A DNA stretch of 8,201 bases from JAMLIN01 sp041676645 (GTDB lineage: Bacteria > Pseudomonadota > Gammaproteobacteria > Burkholderiales > Burkholderiaceae_E), in NCBI GenBank assembly GCA_041676645.1, contig JBAYRO010000118.1, positions 1-8,201 on the forward strand, in the 5' to 3' direction. The notes under the pieces are model-generated. The model had not been told where the DNA came from. It saw only the letters and a program-made list of their open reading frames with translations, and searched no databases. Numbering within the stretch: the first letter of the stretch is position 1; every line of letters begins with the position of its first letter. Below, in pieces: positions 1-5,443 of this stretch. The position numbers and the translations under genes are program-made.

Positions 1-836
1 CGGGCGATCAGCCACGCGATCGCGACCTCGCCGGGCGCCGCATCATGCGCCCTGGCGATCTCGTCGAGGCTGTCGAGGATCCGCAGGCCGCGAGGATTCA
101 GGTAGCCGCCGGCGCGCGTGCCGCGGGCGCTCTTGCCGAGGTCGTCCTGCGAGCGGTACTTGCCGGTGAGGAAGCCCGAGGCGAGGCTGTAGTAGGTGAT
201 GACGCCGAGTCCCTCGGCGATCGCGAGCTCGCGCAGCGGGCCTTCGTAGCTGTCGCGGTCGTAGAGGTTGTATTCGGGCTGGATGACCTCGTAGCGCGCC
301 AGGCCGGCCTTCTCCGATGCCGACAGGGCCGCGCGCAGCTGCCCGGCGTCGTAGTTGGATGCGCCGATGGCCCGTACCTTGCCGTCCCGGACCAGGGCAT
401 CGTGCGCCCGCAGCGTTTCCTCGATCGGTGTGACCGGGTCGGGGAAGTGGCTGAAATAGAGGTCGATGCGGTCGGTGCGCAGGCGACGCAGCGATGCCTC
501 GACGGAGGAGACGATGTTCGTCGCGCTCAGGCCGCCGCCCTTCTCCTTGAGGGCGGCGCCGGCCTTGGTGATGATCACGCAGCGATCGCGCCGCGAGGGC
601 TCGGCGGCGAGCCAGTTGCCGATGATGGTTTCGGATTCGCCGCCCTGGTTGCCGGGCGCCCAGGCGGAATACACGTCGGCCGTGTCGATGGCGTCGAAGC
701 CGGCGTCGACGAAACGATCGAGCAATGCGAAGGAGGTCGGCTCGTCGACGGTCCAGCCGAAGACGTTGCCGCCGAAGACGAGGGGGGCGATCTCGAGGCC
801 GCTGCGGCCGAGGGGGCGCTTGCTTGCTGGGTTCAT
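1..836 (-). CDS. Aldo/keto reductase, C-terminus cut by window edge
   Basis: NAD(P)H-dependent oxidoreductase of the aldo/keto reductase superfamily, expected to be cytosolic and to reduce aldehydes or ketones; the substrate cannot be told. Reading from the ATG at 836, 278 codons are visible and the gene runs off the left edge, so about 30-50 residues of a normal 310-330-residue protein are missing. The N-terminus has the family opening (RPLGRSGLEIAPLVFGG). The catalytic tetrad is intact: Asp51 and Tyr56 in DTADVY, Lys91 in ITKAG, His130 in YFSHFPD. The later GASNY and QPEYNLYDR motifs, which line the active site and nicotinamide pocket, are also present. The start codon overlaps the LysR stop codon (ATGA), and a GGAG lies about 10 bases upstream inside the LysR gene, so the pair is probably co-transcribed and translationally coupled. 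The family call is secure; the link between this enzyme and the LysR effector is inference. Confidence 0.93.
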   Translation of the reverse strand, partial: MNPASKRPLGRSGLEIAPLVFGGNVFGWTVDEPTSFALLDRFVDAGFDAIDTADVYSAWAPGNQGGESETIIGNWLAAEPSRRDRCVIITKAGAALKEKGGGLSATNIVSSVEASLRRLRTDRIDLYFSHFPDPVTPIEETLRAHDALVRDGKVRAIGASNYDAGQLRAALSASEKAGLARYEVIQPEYNLYDRDSYEGPLRELAIAEGLGVITYYSLASGFLTGKYRSQDDLGKSARGTRAGGYLNPRGLRILDSLDEIARAHDAAPGEVAIAWLIA

Positions 837-1831
837 GTGGAATGGGCTCCAGGCAGGATTTCGGTTCGGGAGGATGCCGGTTCGGGGACGGTCGGCCCGG
901 GCAGGGCCAGGGCGTCCGACTCGCCGTCGAGCAAGGCCTGATTGTGGACCATCGCCTCGCGCAGGAAGTCCCACACGGCGGTGATGCGCTTGAGCCGGCG
1001 CAGTTCCTCGTGGCAGTAGATCCAGAACGAACGCACGACCCGGATCTCGTCGCTCAGGACCGCCTGCAGCCGCGGGTCGCGCGCCGCGATGAAGCAGGGC
1101 AGGATCGCCAGCGCATTGCCCTGCAGCGCGGCATGGTACTGCGCGATCACGCTCGTGCTGCGAAACACCATCCGGCTCTGCGGCAGAAGATCGTGGAGAT
1201 AGCGCAGGTGGCTGCTGAAGGCGAGTTCGTCGACGTAGCCGATGAAGTCGTGCGAGCGGAGATCGGCCGCGCAGCGGATGGGCCCGTGGCGCCCGAGGTA
1301 TTCGCGCGTCGCGTAGAGCAGCAGGGTGTAGTCGCACAGCCGGCTGCAGACATAGGGGCCGCGCACCGGCTGCTCGATCGTGATCGAGAGGTCGGCTTCG
1401 CCCCTGGCCAGGCTGATCAGCCGCGGGGCGGGGAGCAGATCGATGGTGATGTGGGGATACCGGAGCTGGAAGGCGGCCAGCAGCGAGGTCAGGACGAAGC
1501 TGCCGAAGCCGTCGGTCGTGCCGATCCGGATGTGGCCCGACAGCGCCTGCCCACGGCCCGAGACGACTTCATGGGCCGTATGCAGGGCGCTTTCCATCTG
1601 CTCGGCATGCACGAACAGTCGCTGGCCGTCGCCGGTCAGGGAATATCCGCCGCTGCGCGACTTCTCGAAGAGCTGGGTGCCGAGTTCGGCCTCGAGCACC
1701 CGTATCCGCCGGGCGACGGTGGTGTGTTCGACATGCAGGCGGCGTGCCGCCGTGCTCACACGCTGGGCGCGCGCCACCTCCAGGAAGAAGCGCAGGTTGT
1801 CCCAGTCGAACTGGTTCTCCGGGGTTGCCAT
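833..1831 (-). CDS. LysR-type transcriptional regulator
   Basis: DNA-binding regulator of 332 residues, the usual LysR length. Residues about 10-70 form the winged helix-turn-helix (DNLRFFLEVARAQ, then STAARRLHVEHTTVARRI, then LEAELGTQLFEK and GYSLTGDG). The rest is the effector-binding domain, with the expected RIGTTDGFG strand after residue 100 and SDEIRV near its end. I chose the ATG at 1831 (MATPENQFDWDNLRFF) because LysR proteins begin shortly before this helix. The frame stays open to 1924, but the extra 31 residues (rich in His, Ala and Met) look unlike the family and would read through the divergent operator. It is transcribed with the downstream aldo/keto reductase and divergently from the binding-protein gene, the classical LysR arrangement for controlling a neighbour and itself. 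The effector is unknown. Confidence 0.93.
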   Translation of the reverse strand: MATPENQFDWDNLRFFLEVARAQRVSTAARRLHVEHTTVARRIRVLEAELGTQLFEKSRSGGYSLTGDGQRLFVHAEQMESALHTAHEVVSGRGQALSGHIRIGTTDGFGSFVLTSLLAAFQLRYPHITIDLLPAPRLISLARGEADLSITIEQPVRGPYVCSRLCDYTLLLYATREYLGRHGPIRCAADLRSHDFIGYVDELAFSSHLRYLHDLLPQSRMVFRSTSVIAQYHAALQGNALAILPCFIAARDPRLQAVLSDEIRVVRSFWIYCHEELRRLKRITAVWDFLREAMVHNQALLDGESDALALPGPTVPEPASSRTEILPGAHST

Positions 1832-1862
1832 GGGCCTGGCCTCGGCTGGTGTCGATCGCAGT

Positions 1863-1884
1863 GCTTGTGCATGGATGCACAAGC
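1863..1884. promoter_or_regulatory. Inverted repeat, candidate LysR operator
   Basis: A perfect inverted repeat with arms GCTTGTGCAT (1863-1872) and ATGCACAAGC (1875-1884) around a GG centre. It lies 31 bases upstream of the LysR start and about 107 bases upstream of the binding-protein start, in the only divergent gap on this side of the window. A degenerate second copy follows at once: ATGTGCATCG at 1886-1895, with CATGT/ACATG arms at 1885-1889 and 1900-1904. Two adjacent sites of this kind fit the recognition plus activation sites of LysR regulators. The spacing is even, so it is not a strict T-N11-A box. Binding by the neighbouring LysR protein is inference. Confidence 0.55.
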
Positions 1885-1913
1885 CATGTGCATCGATCGA
1901 CATGCTGTCGTGA

Positions 1914-1940
1914 TTTTCACACAACTACACTGCGTATCAG
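1914..1940 (+). promoter_or_regulatory. Weak sigma70-like promoter candidate for the binding-protein gene
   Basis: TTTTCA (1914-1919) and TATCAG (1935-1940) each match 4 of 6 consensus bases and are 15 bases apart, shorter than optimal. A start near 1947 would place the inverted repeat at 1863-1884 around position -73, close to where LysR activators usually bind. A poor promoter that needs an activator would fit, but the match is weak. Confidence 0.25.
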
Positions 1941-1979
1941 AAGCCGCTCCATGAAGCGAGCCGATTGATCCCGTACGAG

Positions 1980-1987
1980 AGGAGGAG
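1980..1987 (+). promoter_or_regulatory. Strong Shine-Dalgarno site that fixes the binding-protein start
   Basis: AGGAGGAG sits 4 bases before the ATG at 1992 (core AGGAGG 6 bases before it). It decides for this ATG over the in-frame TTG at 1965, which has no such site and lies upstream of it. Confidence 0.8.
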
Positions 1988-1991
1988 TTCC

Positions 1992-3242
1992 ATGTCGAAA
2001 TCCCTGAAACCGCCCTCGCGCTTGCGCAGCCGGATCATGGGCACACTGGCGTCGACCGTCGCCCTGGCCCTGGGGGGCATCGGCGCCGTACCGGCGCAGG
2101 CCCAGCCGGAGGTCAGGATCGGCGTGCTCGGCGATGTCTCGGGCACCTATGCCGCAATGGGCGGTTCGGGCTCGGTCGCCGCGGCCCGGCTGGCGATCGC
2201 CGACTGCCTCGCCGCCGAATGCAAGGGCATGACGATCGACCTCGTGTCGGCCGACCATCAGAACAAGCCCGATCTTGGCACCGCGATCGTCCGGGAGTGG
2301 TTCGACCGCGACGGCGTGACCGCGGTCGCCGATCTCACCAACTCGGCCGTGGCGCTGTCGGTGCAGGGCCTCACCCGCCAGAAGAACCGGATCGCGCTGT
2401 TCTCGGGTCCCGCCACCACCAGCCTGACCAACAAGGAATGCTCGCCGGTGGGCTTTCACTGGATGTTCGATACCTATGCGCTGTCGGCCGGCGGCGCGCG
2501 GGCCACCGTCGCCGACGGTGGCGAGTCCTGGTTCTTCATCACGGTCGACTACGCCTTCGGCCACTCGCTCGAGACCGATACCGCGAAGATGGTGGAAAGC
2601 CTCGGTGGCACCGTCGCCGGCAGCGTCCATCATCCGCTCAACACCGCCGACTTCGCCTCCTTCCTGCTGCAGGCGCAAGCCTCCCGGGCGCAGGTGGTGG
2701 CGCTGGCCAACGGTGGGCAGGACACCGTCAACGCGATCAAGCAGGCCCGCGAGTTCGGCATCGTCCAGGGTGGACAGCGCCTGGTCTCGCTGCTGGTGTT
2801 CCTGTCCGACCTGCGGGCGCTGGGGCTGGAACCGGCGCAGGGGCTGTCCTACGTCGACGGCTTCTACTGGGACTTCGATGATGAAACCCGCCAGTGGGCG
2901 GCCCGGTTCGAGAAGGCCTTCGACGGCCTGAAGCCGACCATGGTGCAGGCCGGCGTCTACTCGAGCGTGCTGCACTACCTGCGCGCAGTCGTCGATGCCG
3001 GCTCCACCGATGGGGACAAGGTCGCCGCCAGCATGCGCAAGCTGCCGATCCGCGACCCGATCATGCGCAATGCCAGCATCCAGCCCAATGGCCGGGTCAT
3101 TCACGACATGTACCTGTACCAGGCCAAGACGCCGGAGGAATCCAGGGGCGGCTGGGACTACTCGAAGCTGATCGCCACGATTCCGGCGGCGGAAGCCTTC
3201 CAGCCCCTGTCCGAATCCACCTGTCCGCTACTCGGGAACTAG
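1992..3242 (+). CDS. Periplasmic ABC-type substrate-binding protein (LivK/Peripla_BP_6 type)
   Basis: Secreted solute-binding protein of 416 residues, of the type-1 periplasmic fold used by branched-chain amino acid, amide and aromatic-acid transporters. Residues 1-37 form a signal peptide: a basic start, a hydrophobic core (TLASTVALALGGIGAV) and an AQA cleavage site before Gln38. The mature protein opens with VRIGVLGDVSGTYAAMGG, the usual first strand and ligand loop. Other family landmarks are DLTNSAVAL, ALFSGPATTSLTN, FITVDYAFGHSLE and the late VVDAGSTDGDKVAASMRKLPI. Cys72/Cys77 and Cys150/Cys411 could form disulfides in the periplasm. There is no lipobox. No permease or ATPase gene adjoins it; the next gene is convergent. 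It may therefore serve a transporter encoded elsewhere or act as a ligand sensor. Divergence from the LysR gene suggests control by that regulator. The family is secure, the ligand unknown. Confidence 0.92.
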   Translation: MSKSLKPPSRLRSRIMGTLASTVALALGGIGAVPAQAQPEVRIGVLGDVSGTYAAMGGSGSVAAARLAIADCLAAECKGMTIDLVSADHQNKPDLGTAIVREWFDRDGVTAVADLTNSAVALSVQGLTRQKNRIALFSGPATTSLTNKECSPVGFHWMFDTYALSAGGARATVADGGESWFFITVDYAFGHSLETDTAKMVESLGGTVAGSVHHPLNTADFASFLLQAQASRAQVVALANGGQDTVNAIKQAREFGIVQGGQRLVSLLVFLSDLRALGLEPAQGLSYVDGFYWDFDDETRQWAARFEKAFDGLKPTMVQAGVYSSVLHYLRAVVDAGSTDGDKVAASMRKLPIRDPIMRNASIQPNGRVIHDMYLYQAKTPEESRGGWDYSKLIATIPAAEAFQPLSESTCPLLGN

Positions 3243-3256
3243 GCGGAAACTAGGCG
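3237..3256. repeat. Tandem AACTAGGCG repeat carrying two convergent stop codons
   Basis: AACTAGGCG occurs at 3237-3245 and again at 3248-3256, an 11-base period. Each copy contains CTAG, which reads TAG on both strands. The binding-protein gene uses the stop in the first copy (3240-3242), and ccoS uses the stop on the opposite strand in the second (3252-3250). There is no hairpin plus T-run here, so no intrinsic terminator is visible between these convergent genes. Confidence 0.6.
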
Positions 3257-3456
3257 CCGGATCGAGGCTCCGAAGGCGCTTCCTCGGCTGCGGCCGCCTC
3301 CGCCGGTGGCCGCGCTTCGGATTCATCCAGCAGCGGCAGGAACGCGGGCGATTGCAGATCCTCGAACTGGTCGTGCTCGACGGCCCAGAAGAACGCGATT
3401 CCCGCACCGAGCACGACCAGCATCGACACCAGGATCATCACCGGCAGGATGCTCAT
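3250..3456 (-). CDS. ccoS: cbb3-type cytochrome oxidase assembly protein CcoS
   Basis: Small inner-membrane protein (68 residues) needed in known systems to insert heme b and copper into CcoN. Residues about 3-25 form the single transmembrane helix, followed by the family signature FFWAVEHDQFEDLQSPA (22-38), equivalent to the usual FxWAxxxGQFDDLE. The tail from residue 46 is an Ala/Glu/Pro-rich, probably disordered extension. I chose the ATG at 3456 because CcoS proteins begin directly at this helix. An in-frame start at 3504 would add 16 polar residues and overlap the upstream gene by 32 bases. It is the last gene of the cco operon, 16 bases after the FixH-like gene, with only a weak ribosome site. 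It converges on the binding-protein gene. Confidence 0.9.
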   Translation of the reverse strand: MSILPVMILVSMLVVLGAGIAFFWAVEHDQFEDLQSPAFLPLLDESEARPPAEAAAAEEAPSEPRSGA

Positions 3457-3472
3457 AGTGGCGATGCCCCGT

Positions 3473-3676
3473 TCATCGTGAAGAGGCGGGTGCCGTCGCG
3501 CCATCGAGCGGCATTCGGAACATCTGCTGGCTGCCGGTGTCCAGGGGTGGATCGGGATAGCGCGCGGCCATGACGATCATCCAGACGCAGCCGGCGAGCG
3601 ACGCGATCAGGATGAACGAACCCAGCCAGAAGAGCGGCTGGCGATACCAGGGAGCGTGGCTTCTCGTCCTGTTCAT
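3473..3676 (-). CDS. Small single-helix membrane protein, FixH/CcoH N-terminus-like
   Basis: A 67-residue protein directly after ccoP; its ATG overlaps the ccoP stop by one base (TGATG), implying translational coupling. It opens with APWYRQPLFWLGSF, resembling the PWYRQ...W start of FixH/CcoH, and has one clear transmembrane helix (about 14-37). It then reads ARYPDPPLDTGSQQMFRMPL, reminiscent of the short stretch after the FixH helix. Known FixH proteins are about 150-170 residues with a periplasmic domain, which is absent here. It may be a reduced FixH-like assembly or stability factor for the cbb3 oxidase, or an unrelated small subunit. Position in the operon and the helix are direct observations; the FixH relation is inference from memory of the family. 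Confidence 0.7.
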   Translation of the reverse strand: MNRTRSHAPWYRQPLFWLGSFILIASLAGCVWMIVMAARYPDPPLDTGSQQMFRMPLDGATAPASSR

Positions 3677-4581
3677 CAGGGGGTTCCGGCGGGGTTCGAC
3701 CGACTGTAGACCCAGGCGGCAACCGCCTTGGCCTCGGTTTCGGACAGGCGCTCGCGGAAGGCCGGCATCTCGCCGCTGCGGCCATCGCGGATGCTTCGCT
3801 CGATCGCCGCCCGGCTGCCGCCGTAGAGCCAGATGTCGTCGGTGAGATCGGGAGCGCCGAGAAGCGGGTTGCCGGTGCCGTCGGGGCCGTGGCAGGCGAT
3901 GCAGGTCGTGAACTGCTCCCTGCCGAGCGCCGCCTTGACCGGATCGGTTTCCTGGCCCGACAGGCTCAGCACGTACTGCGCGACCTGCTCCACACCGGCC
4001 GGGCCGAGGATGACTCCCGAAGGGGGCATGACGCCGCGCCGGCCGTCGAGGATGCTGGTCATCAGGGATTCGCCATCACCGCCGTAGAGCCAGGCGCGGT
4101 TGGTGAGGTCAGGCGCGCCCAGGAGCTGGTTGCCCTGGCCGCGCGCACCGTGGCAGGCGGCGCAGTTGTCGACGAACAGGCGCTCGCCGATCGCGACCGA
4201 CACCGGGTCCCCGGCGAGTTCCTCGACCGGGAGCTCGCCATGCCGCGTGATGAGCGGCTCGAGCTTCGCCCGGGTGTTCTCGACGTCCTGCGCCAGCTCG
4301 CCGTGCATGGTCCAGCCGAGCAGGCCCTTGTGGCTGCCGAAGCCGGGGAAAAGCACGAGGTAGCCGATGCCGATGACGAACATCGCCGCCGAGATCACCA
4401 CCCACCACATCGGCAGGGGGCGAACGCCTTCGCGCAGCACGCCATGGGCCCAGACATGACCGGTGGTGCCATCGGGAAGCGTCGGGATCCGTACCCGGGT
4501 GCTCCAGATGAACAGGAACAGGGTGATCCCCAGGTTGAAGGTCACCAGTGACATGATCCAGGCGGACCAGAACGTGGTCAT
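3676..4581 (-). CDS. ccoP: cbb3-type cytochrome c oxidase diheme subunit CcoP (subunit III)
   Basis: Membrane-anchored diheme cytochrome c that passes electrons into the cbb3 oxidase. It has 301 residues, the normal length. Two N-terminal transmembrane helices (about 6-26 and 58-79) flank a short loop, the two-helix form of CcoP. Heme-binding motifs are CAACH (140-144) and CIACH (227-231), with probable axial methionines Met185 (GVMPP) and Met272 (GEMPAF). Family motifs WTMHGELAQDVEN (90-102) and a WLYGG in each domain are present. The two heme domains are unusually alike (29 of 47 residues identical from the CXXCH to the axial Met-Pro). The start overlaps the ccoQ stop (ATGA), and a GAGG lies 10 bases upstream. 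The stop overlaps the start of the small FixH-like gene. Confidence 0.97.
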   Translation of the reverse strand: MTTFWSAWIMSLVTFNLGITLFLFIWSTRVRIPTLPDGTTGHVWAHGVLREGVRPLPMWWVVISAAMFVIGIGYLVLFPGFGSHKGLLGWTMHGELAQDVENTRAKLEPLITRHGELPVEELAGDPVSVAIGERLFVDNCAACHGARGQGNQLLGAPDLTNRAWLYGGDGESLMTSILDGRRGVMPPSGVILGPAGVEQVAQYVLSLSGQETDPVKAALGREQFTTCIACHGPDGTGNPLLGAPDLTDDIWLYGGSRAAIERSIRDGRSGEMPAFRERLSETEAKAVAAWVYSRSNPAGTP

Positions 4582-4787
4582 TTGGGTTCGTCCTCTTTAG
4601 CCTCTGCGTTGCCTTCGGTGTCCGGCAGTTCGCCCCTGGTGTTCTTCTCGTCTTCCATGGGCAGTCGCGCCATCCGGTCGAACGTGCGCTTGTGCCGTCC
4701 CCGCCATGCCCAGATCCAGATGCCGATGAAGACCGCCATCAGCACCACGGTGATGACGCCGGCGAAGTGCCCCCATCCATCGCTCAT
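4578..4787 (-). CDS. ccoQ: cbb3-type oxidase small subunit CcoQ
   Basis: Small subunit (69 residues) that stabilises the CcoNO-CcoP complex in studied bacteria. One transmembrane helix (about 9-29, VITVVLMAVFIGIWIWAW) is followed by the signature RGRHKRTFDRMARLPMEDE, matching the FDEAARLPLEDE type of CcoQ. The C-terminus is highly charged (EGNAEAKEDEPK). Its ATG at 4787 overlaps the ccoO stop (ATGA), and its stop overlaps the ccoP start in the same way, so ccoO-Q-P are translationally chained. The frame is open far upstream, but that part overlaps ccoO and is arginine/alanine-rich shadow sequence. Confidence 0.95.
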   Translation of the reverse strand: MSDGWGHFAGVITVVLMAVFIGIWIWAWRGRHKRTFDRMARLPMEDEKNTRGELPDTEGNAEAKEDEPK

Positions 4788-5434
4788 GGGGTGTTTCCGA
4801 CCGCCTCGCTGGCGCCGGCCGGCGAGCGGCCCGTGCCCAGTCCCTGCAGATAGGCGATGAGTGCGTCCATCTCGGTGCGACCTGCGAGCGCCTCGGGCGC
4901 CGCGGCGATTTCCTCGTCGGTGTACGGATCGCCGAGGAACTGCAGCACCCGCATGCGCGCCTGCACGTCGGCGGGATCGAGCCTCCGGTCGTCGAGCCAC
5001 TTGTAGGCCGGCATGTTCGATTCCGGCACGACCTGCCGGGGATCGAGCAGGTGCAGCCGGTGCCACTCATCCGAATACTTGCCGCCGACCCGGGCGAGAT
5101 CGGGTCCGGTGCGCTTGGAGCCCCACTGGTGCGGCCGGTCGTAGACGGATTCATCGGCGGTCGAATACGGGCCGTAGCGCTGCACCTCGAAGCGCTGGGC
5201 GCGGATCATCTGCGTGTGGCACAGGTAGCAGCCGTCACGCACATAGATGTCCTTGCCGATCAGGCGCAGCGGATCGTAGGGCTTGATGTGGGCCGGCGGC
5301 TCCACTGCCTGGGCGCGCATGAACAGCGGCGTGACTTCCGCAAGGCCGCCCAGGGAAACCATGATCGCGATGCCGATGCCCAGAAGCACCGCATTCTTCT
5401 CGATCTTCTCGAAGATCCTGTAACCACTTGCCAT
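4784..5434 (-). CDS. ccoO: cbb3-type cytochrome c oxidase monoheme subunit CcoO (subunit II)
   Basis: Membrane-anchored monoheme cytochrome c that hands electrons to the CcoN heme b center. It has 216 residues, typical in length. One N-terminal transmembrane helix (about 15-38) is followed by LFMRAQAVEPPAHIKPYDPLRLIGKDIYVRDGCYLCHTQMIRA; the heme motif is CYLCH (69-73). Further conserved blocks are RYGPYSTADESVYDRPHQWGSKRTGPDLARVGGKYSD and the probable axial Met141 in SNMPAYKWL. The ATG at 5434 comes 9 bases after the ccoN stop. The GGAG directly after that stop is its ribosome site. The stop overlaps the ccoQ start (ATGA). Confidence 0.97.
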   Translation of the reverse strand: MASGYRIFEKIEKNAVLLGIGIAIMVSLGGLAEVTPLFMRAQAVEPPAHIKPYDPLRLIGKDIYVRDGCYLCHTQMIRAQRFEVQRYGPYSTADESVYDRPHQWGSKRTGPDLARVGGKYSDEWHRLHLLDPRQVVPESNMPAYKWLDDRRLDPADVQARMRVLQFLGDPYTDEEIAAAPEALAGRTEMDALIAYLQGLGTGRSPAGASEAVGNTP

Positions 5435-5443
5435 GGGTACTCC

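Noticed and set aside
1832..1924. N-terminal extension of the LysR protein to the ATG at 1924
   Set aside because: The extra 31 residues do not resemble LysR proteins and would place coding sequence across the inverted repeat; the ATG at 1831 fits the family start.
725..1954. 409-codon plus-strand frame across the LysR and aldo/keto reductase genes
   Set aside because: Antisense to a well-supported LysR gene, with an arginine-rich start and no recognisable domain.
1965..1978. TTGATCCCGTACGA as an FNR-like site upstream of the binding-protein gene
   Set aside because: Only the first half matches the consensus; the second half (TACGA) does not, and it lies too close to the start codon to act as an activator site.
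1917..3104. Long open frame of 395 codons on the minus strand opposite the binding-protein gene
   Set aside because: It lies wholly antisense to a gene with a clear signal peptide, strong ribosome site and family motifs; its translation is Arg/Gly/His-rich without domains, as expected of GC-rich shadow frames.
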